Below, in pieces: positions 17,324-24,935 of a stretch of DNA of 64,000 bases. The notes beneath the pieces are model-generated. The model was not told where the DNA came from and ran no database searches. It was given only the letters and a program-made list of their open reading frames with translations. Source of the DNA: Paraburkholderia polaris (lineage in GTDB: Bacteria > Pseudomonadota > Gammaproteobacteria > Burkholderiales > Burkholderiaceae); the NCBI RefSeq assembly GCF_012927345.1, contig NZ_JABBGJ010000012.1:122620-186619 (forward strand). Reading direction: 5' to 3'. The first letter of the stretch is position 1. The number at the start of each line of letters is the position of its first letter. The position numbers and the translations under genes were made by a program.

Positions 17324-19128
17324 TGATGCGCCCCGGCTTGACATTCAAGTTATCGATTCTGCTAGCGTGCATTGGCGTGCTCGCGTCCGGCGCGACCGGT
17401 TTTTACGCGTATCGCGCCAACCGAACGATGCTGGTGAACGAAGCCGAACGCAGCCTGCTGACTTCGACGGAACTGCTGGGCCAGCGCTTTTCCGTGGCGA
17501 TAGACGATGTCGGCGCAGAAGCGCTGGTGCTCGCGAGCTTGCCGTCTTCGGTGGACGTCCTGCGCAGCGACAACGGCATTGGCGCGAATGCGCCGCGCGA
17601 ACAGCTGGCGCAGGTGTATGCCAGCTTCATGGTTCACCACTCCGAGTACCTGCAAATCCGTCTGATTACCCGCAAGCACCACGGACTCGAACTGATCCGT
17701 TTCGACCGTGATGCGGACGGCCTGGTGCGGGTCGAGGGGAACAGCTTGCAGGAAAAAGGTCAGTTCGCGTATGTATTCGACACACTGGCGTTCGCGCCTG
17801 GGCGTATTTACACCTCGCCAATCTCGGTGAATCACGAGTACGGTGCGCATGCCGCCGAGGGCAAACCGACGCTGCGGCTCGGCACACCTGTGGCGGACGC
17901 GAGTGGGGCAGTGGTGGGCGTCGTTATCATCGATATCGATCTGGCCCGGCTGCTCAACCGTTTGCAGAGCGATTTGCCGAGCGACTATCAGGTCTATCTC
18001 GCCAACGAATGGGGCGATTTCCTGGTCCATCCGGATGCCTCGAAAACGTTCGGCTTCGACAGGGGGCGCCGGGTTCTGATGCAGGACAGCTTTTCCGCCA
18101 CCAGGCCGTTGTTCGATCAGTCAGAGAGTGAAGTTTTGCTGAATGGTCTCGTGCGGCCGCGGCAGGCGGCCGGTCAGGTGCTGGCCTTCGTGCGCAGGCC
18201 GTTCGGCGCGTCCGAGGGCAACCGCTTTATCGTGCTCGGCCTCGGCAAGCCGCTCGAGAATGTATTGTCCGGCGCCACGCAGCTGGGTGACAGAATCATT
18301 CGCATGGTGTTGATTTTCAGCGTGTTGGCGCTGTTCCTGGCGATTCTGTTTGCACGTGCCCTGACCAAGCCTTTGCACCTCCTCGCGTACGCAGCGACCC
18401 ATCTGTTCGCCGAGCACGCGATGGAAACGCTGCCCCTCAAACGTACCGACGAGATCGGCATACTGGCGCGTTGCTTCGATCGCCTGCGCCGGGAAATCAA
18501 GTCGCAAATGGATGTGCTGCATAACAAGCAACGTGAGCTCGTGCATCTCGCCACACACGACGGGCTGACTGGCCTGCCAAACCGTATGTTGTTCATGCAG
18601 AAACTCGAGGCGGCGATCGAGGAAGCGACGCGACGTGGAGAAGGGCTCGCCGTGCTGTTCGTCGACCTCGACCGCTTCAAGCAGATCAACGACCAGTTCG
18701 GCCACTCGATTGGGGACAAGGTGCTCGCGGCGGTGGCGCACCGGCTGAAGCAGGTGCTCTGCACGGCGGATGTTGCTGCGCGGCTCGGCGGTGACGAGTT
18801 CATCGTGTTGATCGAGGGACCGCGCTGCGCCGAGGCCGCACCGGGGATTGCCTTGAGGATCATGGGCGCGCTGAACGAAGAATTGCTGATTGACGGACAA
18901 AGCATGACGGTGGGCGCGAGCATCGGCATCAGCCAGTTTCCGGACGATAGCGCCACGGCAGAGGAGCTGCTGCTCAACGCCGACGCGGCGATGTATGCCG
19001 CCAAATCCGGTGGACGGTGCGGGTATCTGCGCTATCAGGATGTGATCGAGGCTCGGAAGCTGGAACAGGAGCAGGCGCAGGCGAGCGAAGGGGCAACGGA
19101 AGGCCGTGAGGCGGAGCCGACGGCCTGA
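17323..19128 (+). CDS. Membrane diguanylate cyclase with periplasmic sensor domain and HAMP linker
   Basis: 601 residues. An N-terminal membrane helix (about 8-30), a ~290-residue periplasmic region of dCache character, a second helix at about 325-345, a HAMP-like linker, a short coiled coil and a C-terminal GGDEF domain. The catalytic loop is intact (RLGGDEF, GGDEF at residues 489-493), so c-di-GMP synthesis is expected. The inhibitory I-site RxxD is changed to CTAD (Cys480 in place of Arg), so product inhibition by that site should be lost. There is no EAL domain. The ATG at 17323 overlaps the stop of the upstream binding-protein gene and uses GGAG nine bases before it, indicating translational coupling. 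The pair is inferred to act as one signalling unit. Confidence 0.9.
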   Translation: MMRPGLTFKLSILLACIGVLASGATGFYAYRANRTMLVNEAERSLLTSTELLGQRFSVAIDDVGAEALVLASLPSSVDVLRSDNGIGANAPREQLAQVYASFMVHHSEYLQIRLITRKHHGLELIRFDRDADGLVRVEGNSLQEKGQFAYVFDTLAFAPGRIYTSPISVNHEYGAHAAEGKPTLRLGTPVADASGAVVGVVIIDIDLARLLNRLQSDLPSDYQVYLANEWGDFLVHPDASKTFGFDRGRRVLMQDSFSATRPLFDQSESEVLLNGLVRPRQAAGQVLAFVRRPFGASEGNRFIVLGLGKPLENVLSGATQLGDRIIRMVLIFSVLALFLAILFARALTKPLHLLAYAATHLFAEHAMETLPLKRTDEIGILARCFDRLRREIKSQMDVLHNKQRELVHLATHDGLTGLPNRMLFMQKLEAAIEEATRRGEGLAVLFVDLDRFKQINDQFGHSIGDKVLAAVAHRLKQVLCTADVAARLGGDEFIVLIEGPRCAEAAPGIALRIMGALNEELLIDGQSMTVGASIGISQFPDDSATAEELLLNADAAMYAAKSGGRCGYLRYQDVIEARKLEQEQAQASEGATEGREAEPTA

Positions 19129-19453
19129 AGCGCCGATAGCCTTGCACGCGCGCGCTTACTGATGGCCATGGGCGTGCCCCCTCCGTTGCGCCCGCAAGCC
19201 TGGCTCACACGCGCTTGACCTGCCGGACCCCGTACCGAGGCGTCGCCAGTTTCGTAATCCTCATACAAATAATCCACCCAAAACGCGAGGCAACTTTGCC
19301 TCGTTCGGCGCTTCATCGAGCGCCGAAGCAATCGTTTGCGCCGATCTTGAGGCAACTCTTTTTGATTTTCGCGGGCGTGTTTTCCGCCTATCAACTTTTT
19401 CTGCGGGCCTGCCGAAAACATCTCTATAGCAACGGAACTGACTGGAGACGGGT
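19129..19453. other. Intergenic region with two consecutive perfect hairpins
   Basis: 325 bases. From 19286 to 19327 two inverted repeats follow directly: CGAGGC with its complement around AACTTT (extendable to 8-base arms), then TTCGGCGCT with its complement around TCATCG. They could terminate the diguanylate cyclase transcript or form a leader of the downstream lipoprotein gene. A GAGGCAACT copy recurs near 19350. No gene is seen. Confidence 0.55.
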
Positions 19454-19819
19454 GTGAAGCGACAGGTGTGGTTTTTGGTAGCCGTTCTCGCATTGGCCGG
19501 ATGCGCGCAGATGCCTGCGCAGAATGCCGCGCGTACGGACAAGGTGCCTAACGAAGTCATCAGCTTCGAGATTCCGCCGGATGCGCTTGGGGCGCATGAT
19601 CCGCAACTCACCGCCGTACTGACCAAGGCAGGCGCATTGGCCGCCGCGCAGCAGCAGTCCACGGTCGTGCTGGTCACCGCGCTGGGTCAGGATTTCGCGT
19701 ACCTGAACCAGGCGGTATGGAAGGGCGTGCCTGCGCAACGCATGTCGAAGGTGAGCTTCGAAAATCGAACCGCTGGTCTTGGTCAGCCGTATAGCGTCTC
19801 GATCAGGACGGTTCAATGA
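19454..19819 (+). CDS. Small lipoprotein of unknown function
   Basis: 121 residues. The signal peptide ends in a canonical lipobox LALAGC (Cys17). The mature part is ~105 residues, soluble, with no recognised domain (VISFEIPPDALGAHDPQ near the start). It starts at GTG with GGAGA six bases upstream. Its stop overlaps an ATG in front of the next gene, and three exported products follow one another, so an operon with the small exported protein and the lytic transglycosylase is likely. Confidence 0.75.
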   Translation: MKRQVWFLVAVLALAGCAQMPAQNAARTDKVPNEVISFEIPPDALGAHDPQLTAVLTKAGALAAAQQQSTVVLVTALGQDFAYLNQAVWKGVPAQRMSKVSFENRTAGLGQPYSVSIRTVQ

Positions 19820-19833
19820 AGGAGGCCATCGCG

Positions 19834-20184
19834 ATGCTTCGAATCACCTTACTGACGATGGCCACGCTGCTCGCCGCACCTGCCTTTGCGGGCCAGCCGG
19901 GAGCGGATCTGCAGTCGGCCGGCGCGCTTTCCGCCACGCTCCCCGCGGCTGCGGACAAGGTTTATCCGCCTTTGCCATCGCTCGCGATGCTGCCGCCGTC
20001 GAGCGGCAGTGATGATGACTTGCCGGTGAAGCCGGCGCTGCATCGAAAGAAGTCACATGTGCCGATGCAGATGCAGGAGCACAAGGGCGCGCCGATGCCG
20101 GCTGTCCGCCTCGTCGTGTCCGATGCTTCGCATGCGTACCTCGACTCTGTGCAACGGCAGATCGATCAGGCCCTGGTCAAGTAA
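19834..20184 (+). CDS. Small exported protein, Pro/Ser-rich middle
   Basis: 116 residues with a signal peptide cleaved after AFA. The mature protein has a Pro/Leu/Ser-rich middle (YPPLPSLAMLPPSSGSDDD), a basic His/Lys patch and a short amphipathic C-terminal helix. ATG 19834 is preferred over an ATG 18 bases upstream because a full AAGGAGG site lies eight bases before it. No family is recognised. It is the middle gene of the lipoprotein / exported protein / lytic transglycosylase set. Confidence 0.7.
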   Translation: MLRITLLTMATLLAAPAFAGQPGADLQSAGALSATLPAAADKVYPPLPSLAMLPPSSGSDDDLPVKPALHRKKSHVPMQMQEHKGAPMPAVRLVVSDASHAYLDSVQRQIDQALVK

Positions 20185-20242
20185 TTCGGCCGGCTTTCTG
20201 CAGTCCCCCAATTTTTATCGCGATCAAGCGGAAGGATGAATC

Positions 20243-20704
20243 GTGTCCTTGAAAATCTTCTGTTTTGCACTGGCGTGGCTGTCGATGTCCGGTGCGGCAC
20301 ACGCGGCCGACGATTGCTTCAATGAGGCCGCAGCCTACCAGGGCGTCAATCCTTGGGTATTGCGCGCCGTCGCATGGTACGAATCGAAGGGGGACCCGGG
20401 CGCGATACATCAGAACGCGAATGGTTCGATCGACGTCGGTCAGTTGCAGATCAATTCGATTCATTTCGGCGATCTCGCGCGAGAGGGGGTGCCGCATCGT
20501 GCGTTAACCGATCCGTGTGTGAACGTCTACGTGGCCGCCTGGCTGCTGAAGCAGAAGATGGTCAAACACGGCAATACCTGGCGCGCGATCGGTGCGTACC
20601 ACTCGGAATCACCGAAGCAGCGCGATGCCTATGCCCTAGGCATTCAGCGAGTGCTGGTCGCGTGGGGGCAGTTGCCGTCCGCCCCGCTGGTCGCTAGTCG
20701 CTAA
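20243..20704 (+). CDS. Periplasmic lytic transglycosylase (IagB/VirB1/PilT type)
   Basis: 153 residues: signal peptide (cleaved after AHA) and one SLT (goose-lysozyme-like) domain. The catalytic Glu47 is in WYESKGDPGAIHQN, followed by NGSIDVGQLQINSIHF and a C-terminal IGAYHSESPKQRDAY, the normal family motifs. Enzymes of this size open local gaps in peptidoglycan for secretion systems, pili or conjugation machines. No such machine is encoded nearby, so its client is unknown. GTG start with AAGGA upstream. The stop codon sits in a 7-bp repeat. Confidence 0.9.
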   Translation: MSLKIFCFALAWLSMSGAAHAADDCFNEAAAYQGVNPWVLRAVAWYESKGDPGAIHQNANGSIDVGQLQINSIHFGDLAREGVPHRALTDPCVNVYVAAWLLKQKMVKHGNTWRAIGAYHSESPKQRDAYALGIQRVLVAWGQLPSAPLVASR

Positions 20705-20710
20705 CCGCTA
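20690..20710 (+). repeat. 7-bp tandem repeat (3 units) spanning the lytic transglycosylase stop codon
   Basis: GTCGCTA, GTCGCTA, ACCGCTA; the stop TAA straddles the second and third units. Short, but it matches the pattern seen at other gene ends in the window. Confidence 0.6.
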
Positions 20711-20913
20711 GTGACGAAAACGCAGCGTCGAGTGGTTACCATGAGGCCTCGGACGGCCTCGATTTCACGCATGCTGCATCGTGTCGGAGAATGACGGTTT
20801 GGAGCGCGAGCAGTCATAGAAAGGGGTGTAGTCAGCAGGCAATGGTGCGCTGCAGCACGAACCTGACTTTTGAGCTATAGTCGGGATACGGCACATGTCC
20901 ACAGAGGTGCAGA

Positions 20914-21204
20914 ATGTACGACGCCGAAATCGCCGCCACGCTCCTGAATCGCTGGGCCACACGCTCATCTACAACAGACTTCGCCGTTTATCTCGACTTG
21001 TTGCGCGAAGGCAACCTCAGTTTCATCTACCAATCCGGTCACGTGCGCGATGCCGGTATTGAAGAGGGGAGCGCATTCAATATCGAATCCCTCGTTTTCG
21101 ATGACGGCTCGCGCACCCTGCGGGTCGAGGCACCCGACCAGACGCCCCGCTGGACGCGCTGGGCCGCGGTGGAACCGCTGCTGCCCGCAACCAGCGAGGC
21201 CTGA
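20914..21204 (+). CDS. Hypothetical protein (96 aa)
   Basis: A soluble 96-residue protein with no signal peptide and no recognised domain. The C-terminal half contains several Asp/Glu and Trp residues (TPRWTRWAAVEPLLP). GAGG lies eight bases before the ATG, and codon use fits the neighbours. It is convergent with phnM, whose stop is only nine bases away, so it may share its termination region. Confidence 0.6.
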   Translation: MYDAEIAATLLNRWATRSSTTDFAVYLDLLREGNLSFIYQSGHVRDAGIEEGSAFNIESLVFDDGSRTLRVEAPDQTPRWTRWAAVEPLLPATSEA

Positions 21205-21213
21205 CCACAATCG

Positions 21214-22347
21214 TCAGACGATCCGCACGCCGGCGCGATACGTCGCGCGCGGCACCGGCAACGTGTCGAGCATCGTGACGCGCACGAAGTCCGCGCGCAA
21301 ACCCGCTTCGATCGCCCCGCGGTCATGCAAGCCCGCTGTGCGGGCCGGTTCGGCGGAGACCGTCGCCATGGCGCGCGGCAGGCTCCAGCCGGCCTTGCCG
21401 ACGAGTTCGAACACTGCCGTCATTAGACTGGACGGCACGTAATCCGAGGACAGGATATCCAGCAAGTCCGCCTTCGCCAGTTCGAGCGCCGACACGTTGC
21501 CGGAATGCGAGCCGCCGCGCACGATATTCGGCGCCCCCATGATGGTCGAAATGCCGTGCTCGCGTGCCGTCTCGGCGGCGATGCGGGTGGTCGGAAATTC
21601 CGCCAGCACGATGCCTTCGGCCTTGGCCTGTTCGACGTGCTCGATCAGCGTGTCATCATGGCTCGCCACCGGAATGCCGAGCCGGTTGCAGCGTGCCACG
21701 ATCTCGCGGCGGTGCGCGTCGGCGTACCGTTCCTGTTCGACGGACAGTTCGGCCAACGCGGTAGCCACGTGTTCGTCAGTCAGCTTGCCGTTGCGCTCCT
21801 GGAAGCGGCGCCATTGTTCTCGATCGTGCCATTGGCGCTGGCCGGGGGTGTGATCCATCACCGAGGCGAGCCGCAGCAACGGATGCGCGCACAACGAATC
21901 GAACACCTCGACCACGTCGGCGGTGGCGATTTCGCAGCGCAGATGCAGAAAGTGTTCGGCGCGCAGCAGCTTGCGCTCGGAGAACCGCGTGAGCGATTCG
22001 GCGCACTGCGTTTGCAGATCGCGGCCGCGCAGCCCTACGTTCGAGCGCGAACCGATCGCGAGCGCATCGAACACCGTGGTAATGCCGGCCGCCGCCACTT
22101 GCGCGTCGTGGATCACGAAGGCGGCATCAGTATTCCATTGCACGCCCGGACGCGGCGCCAGATGCTTCTCGAGGTTGTCCGTGTGCAGTTCGATCAAACC
22201 CGGCAACAGATAGTCGCCGTCCCAATCTTCCGCTTCGCGCGCCGAGGTCGTGCCACGCTCGACGTCGCGAATCACGCCGTCTTCGATGCGTAGCACGCCG
22301 GTAAATACTTCATCTCGCGTCACGATGCGAGCGTTCCTGATCAACAT
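21214..22347 (-). CDS. phnM: Alpha-D-ribose 1-methylphosphonate 5-triphosphate diphosphatase
   Basis: 377 residues, an amidohydrolase-superfamily enzyme. It removes pyrophosphate from the ribose methylphosphonate triphosphate made by PhnGHIL, giving the PhnJ substrate. The metal-site motif LIELHTDNLEKHLAPRPG and the later ASHDDTLIEHVEQAKAEG and GAPNIVRGGSHSGNVS are typical. It is the last gene of the phnGHIJKLM set, separated from phnL by about 120 bases that contain a tandem repeat, whereas the upstream genes overlap or nearly abut. Confidence 0.96.
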   Translation of the reverse strand: MLIRNARIVTRDEVFTGVLRIEDGVIRDVERGTTSAREAEDWDGDYLLPGLIELHTDNLEKHLAPRPGVQWNTDAAFVIHDAQVAAAGITTVFDALAIGSRSNVGLRGRDLQTQCAESLTRFSERKLLRAEHFLHLRCEIATADVVEVFDSLCAHPLLRLASVMDHTPGQRQWHDREQWRRFQERNGKLTDEHVATALAELSVEQERYADAHRREIVARCNRLGIPVASHDDTLIEHVEQAKAEGIVLAEFPTTRIAAETAREHGISTIMGAPNIVRGGSHSGNVSALELAKADLLDILSSDYVPSSLMTAVFELVGKAGWSLPRAMATVSAEPARTAGLHDRGAIEAGLRADFVRVTMLDTLPVPRATYRAGVRIV

Positions 22348-22385
22348 CGACTTGCTCCGTAGTCTGTCTTGGGTGGTGCAACGCA

Positions 22386-22471
22386 GTGTTTCGATTCAGT
22401 CTTTCGATTCAGTGCTTCGCACCCAGTGTTTCAGCTTAGTGGTTCAGTTTAGTGCCGTTTCGTGTCAGCTA
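22386..22471 (-). repeat. Degenerate 13-bp tandem repeat starting at the phnL stop codon
   Basis: On the plus strand the units read GTGTTTCGATTCA, GTCTTTCGATTCA, GTGCTTCGCACCCA, GTGTTTCAGCTTA, GTGGTTCAGTTTA, then a 20-base last unit that contains the phnL stop codon. Unit length is 13 (one of 14). The array fills most of the phnL-phnM gap. Confidence 0.8.
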
Positions 22472-23236
22472 GTGCCGTAGCGGCGGCTGGAGTTCGAGGC
22501 GGCGCGTGGCAACCTTGTTGCGGGTATCTTCGTCGTGAAAGATGCCGACGATCGCCGCGCCACGCTCGCGGGCTTCGACAATCAGATCGGCGACCACGTC
22601 GCGGTTCTCCGCGTCGAGCGAGGCCGTGGGCTCGTCGAGCAGCAGTAGCGGATGTCCGGCGATCAAGCCGCGGGCGATGTTCACGCGTTGCTGTTCGCCG
22701 CCGGAGAAGGTGGCGGGCGCGAGCGACCACAGACGCTCGGGCACGTTCAACCGCGCCAGCAGGGCAGCAGCACGCGCTCGGGCTTCATCTTCCGCCACGC
22801 CGCGCGACAACAGCGGTTCGGCGACGAGCGTGAGCGTCGGCACACGCGGAATCACGCGCAGAAACTGGCTGACGTAGCCGACCACGCCGCGGCGCAGACG
22901 CAGCACGTCGTGCGGCTCAGCGCCGGTGATCGACACCGGCTGCCCGTCATCCGCCGCGGCGTCGCGAATTGCAATGGAGCCCGTACTGGCCAGATAATTG
23001 CCGTACAAACAGCGCAGCAGCGTACTCTTGCCAGCACCTGAAGGCCCGACCAGCACGACACACTCGCCGCGTTCGACATCGAGCGACACGCCCGCGAGCG
23101 CTTCGATCTGCACGCCACCCTGGCCGTGCAGCGTGAAGGTCTTACCGATACCGACCGCGCGCAGCATCAGTGCGTTGTTCTCGATAAACGCGCGTTCAGC
23201 GGCGTGTGATTCCTTGCTTGTTTCAATGGATCGCAT
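22469..23236 (-). CDS. phnL: C-P lyase ABC-type ATPase PhnL
   Basis: 255 residues. ABC ATPase with Walker A GPSGAGKST, signature FSGGEQQRVNIARG and Walker B LLLLDEPT. PhnL is required with PhnGHI for the first step, transfer of the phosphonate to ribose 5-triphosphate displacing adenine. The ATG at 23236 follows TTTGAGG; the N-terminus is about 25 residues longer than in E. coli. It starts eight bases after the phnK stop. Confidence 0.95.
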   Translation of the reverse strand: MRSIETSKESHAAERAFIENNALMLRAVGIGKTFTLHGQGGVQIEALAGVSLDVERGECVVLVGPSGAGKSTLLRCLYGNYLASTGSIAIRDAAADDGQPVSITGAEPHDVLRLRRGVVGYVSQFLRVIPRVPTLTLVAEPLLSRGVAEDEARARAAALLARLNVPERLWSLAPATFSGGEQQRVNIARGLIAGHPLLLLDEPTASLDAENRDVVADLIVEARERGAAIVGIFHDEDTRNKVATRRLELQPPLRH

Positions 23237-23244
23237 TGTGAGCC

Positions 23245-24015
23245 TCAAACCGGCAGAACCGAGGAAACCAGCGTTTGCGTGTACGGATGCTGCGGATCGT
23301 CGAGTACCTGGTCCGTCAGACCGGCCTCGACCACTTCACCGCCTTGCATGACCATCAAGCGATGTGCCAGCAGGCGCGCCACGCCGATATCGTGCGTCAC
23401 GATCAGCACCGACAGATGCAGCGTGGATGTCAGCGTGCGCAGCAAATCGAGTAGGCGCGCCTGTACCGATACGTCGAGACCGGCGGTCGGTTCGTCCATG
23501 AAGACAAGCCGCGGACCAGTGACGAGATTACGCGCGATCTGCAAACGCTGCTGCATGCCGCCGGAAAACGCCGCCGGAAATTCGTCGATGCGTGTGGCGT
23601 CGAGTTCGACGCGCTCCATCCACTGTGTTGCCGTGTGGCGGATATCGCCATAGTGGCGGGCACCGACGGCCATCAACGGCTCGCCGATATTCGCACCGGC
23701 GGAGACGCCACTGCGCAGGCCGTCGCGCGGATTCTGCTGCACGAAGCCCCACTCGGTGCGCATCAATAGACGCCGGCGCGGTTCGGACAAGGCAAGCAGA
23801 TCGAGCTTTTCGCCATGCGTGGCCGTGTAATGGAGCGAGCCGCTATCGGTTTCGGTTTTCAGGGCGAGCGCATTTAACAGCGTGGTTTTGCCCGAGCCGG
23901 ATTCGCCGACGATGCACAGCACTTCGCCCGGATACAGATCGAAGCTGACGTTCCTGCAGCCGTTGCGGCCGCCAAATTGTTTGGTGAGCGAACGGGCGCT
24001 CAGCAGCGGCGTCAT
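23245..24015 (-). CDS. phnK: C-P lyase ABC-type ATPase PhnK
   Basis: 256 residues. Walker A GESGSGKTT, signature FSGGMQQRLQIARN, Walker B LVFMDEPT, and a C-terminal DDPQHPYTQTLVSSVL that resembles oligopeptide-type ATPases, as PhnK is known to do. It docks on the PhnGHIJ core complex. The start codon overlaps the phnJ stop by four bases (ATGA), indicating translational coupling. Confidence 0.95.
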   Translation of the reverse strand: MTPLLSARSLTKQFGGRNGCRNVSFDLYPGEVLCIVGESGSGKTTLLNALALKTETDSGSLHYTATHGEKLDLLALSEPRRRLLMRTEWGFVQQNPRDGLRSGVSAGANIGEPLMAVGARHYGDIRHTATQWMERVELDATRIDEFPAAFSGGMQQRLQIARNLVTGPRLVFMDEPTAGLDVSVQARLLDLLRTLTSTLHLSVLIVTHDIGVARLLAHRLMVMQGGEVVEAGLTDQVLDDPQHPYTQTLVSSVLPV

Positions 24016-24935
24016 GCGGTTTCTCCTTGGCGCGCTTCGTATGACGGCAGCTCGAGGTCCTGATCGCCGCGGCGTTCGTGGCAGTAATCGCTATCCGAGC
24101 AAACGAACATGCGCTTGCCGGCGTCGTCGACGATCATTTCGTCGAGGAAGCTTTCCGTCGATCCGCACAGCGCACACGCATGCTGCCACTTCTGCACTTC
24201 GAACGGATGATCGTCAAAGTCGAGACTGCGCACGGGGGTGTACGGCGGGATTGCGTGAATGCGCCGTTCGCGGCCCGCGCCGAACAATTGCAGCGCGGGG
24301 TTCATATGCATCTTCGGATTGTCGAACTTCGGAATCGGCGACGGTGAGCTCAGATAGCGGTGGTTGACGATCACGGGGTAGTCGTACGTGGTGGCGATGC
24401 TGCCGTGATGGACGATGTCCTCGTACAGTTTCACACTGATCAACCCGTAATCGGCCAGTGCGTGCAACTTCTTGCATTCGGTCGCGCGCGGTTCCAGCTT
24501 GTATAGCGGTTCGGGCATCGGCACCTGGTAGACCAGAATCTGCTTATCGGTGAGCGGCGCTTCGGGAATCCGGTGGCGTGTCTGGATGATCGTCGCTTCG
24601 GTCGTGCGGCGCGTGGTCGCCACGCCCGTGGTGCGCGCGAAGAAGCGGCGGATGTTGACCGCGTTGGTGGTTTCGTCGGAGCCCTGATCGATAACCTTCA
24701 GCGTATCGTGCTTGCCGATGATCGCCGCGGTTACCTGAATGCCGCCTGTGCCCCAGCCATACGGCAACGGCATTTCCCGCGAGCCGAACGGCACCTGATA
24801 GCCTGGCACGGCGACCGCCTTGAGCAACGCGCGGCGCAGCATGCGCTTGGTCTGTTCGTCGAGGTAGGCGAAGTTGTAACCGTCCGCGGCGCTGTCGTAC
24901 GACGCAGTGGTGAGAGATGTGACCGGCGCGTTCAT
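24012..24935 (-). CDS. phnJ: Carbon-phosphorus lyase, radical SAM enzyme PhnJ
   Basis: 307 residues. It cleaves the C-P bond of 5-phosphoribose 1-methylphosphonate, releasing methane (or another alkane) and a cyclic ribose phosphate. The four conserved cysteines are present: CALC (254, 257) and CSDSDYC (279, 285), which bind the iron-sulphur cluster and the catalytic Cys. Other family motifs are GWGTGGIQVTAAIIG and DQGSDETTNAVNIRRFF. The gene overlaps phnI and phnK by four bases each. Confidence 0.97.
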   Translation of the reverse strand: MNAPVTSLTTASYDSAADGYNFAYLDEQTKRMLRRALLKAVAVPGYQVPFGSREMPLPYGWGTGGIQVTAAIIGKHDTLKVIDQGSDETTNAVNIRRFFARTTGVATTRRTTEATIIQTRHRIPEAPLTDKQILVYQVPMPEPLYKLEPRATECKKLHALADYGLISVKLYEDIVHHGSIATTYDYPVIVNHRYLSSPSPIPKFDNPKMHMNPALQLFGAGRERRIHAIPPYTPVRSLDFDDHPFEVQKWQHACALCGSTESFLDEMIVDDAGKRMFVCSDSDYCHERRGDQDLELPSYEARQGETA

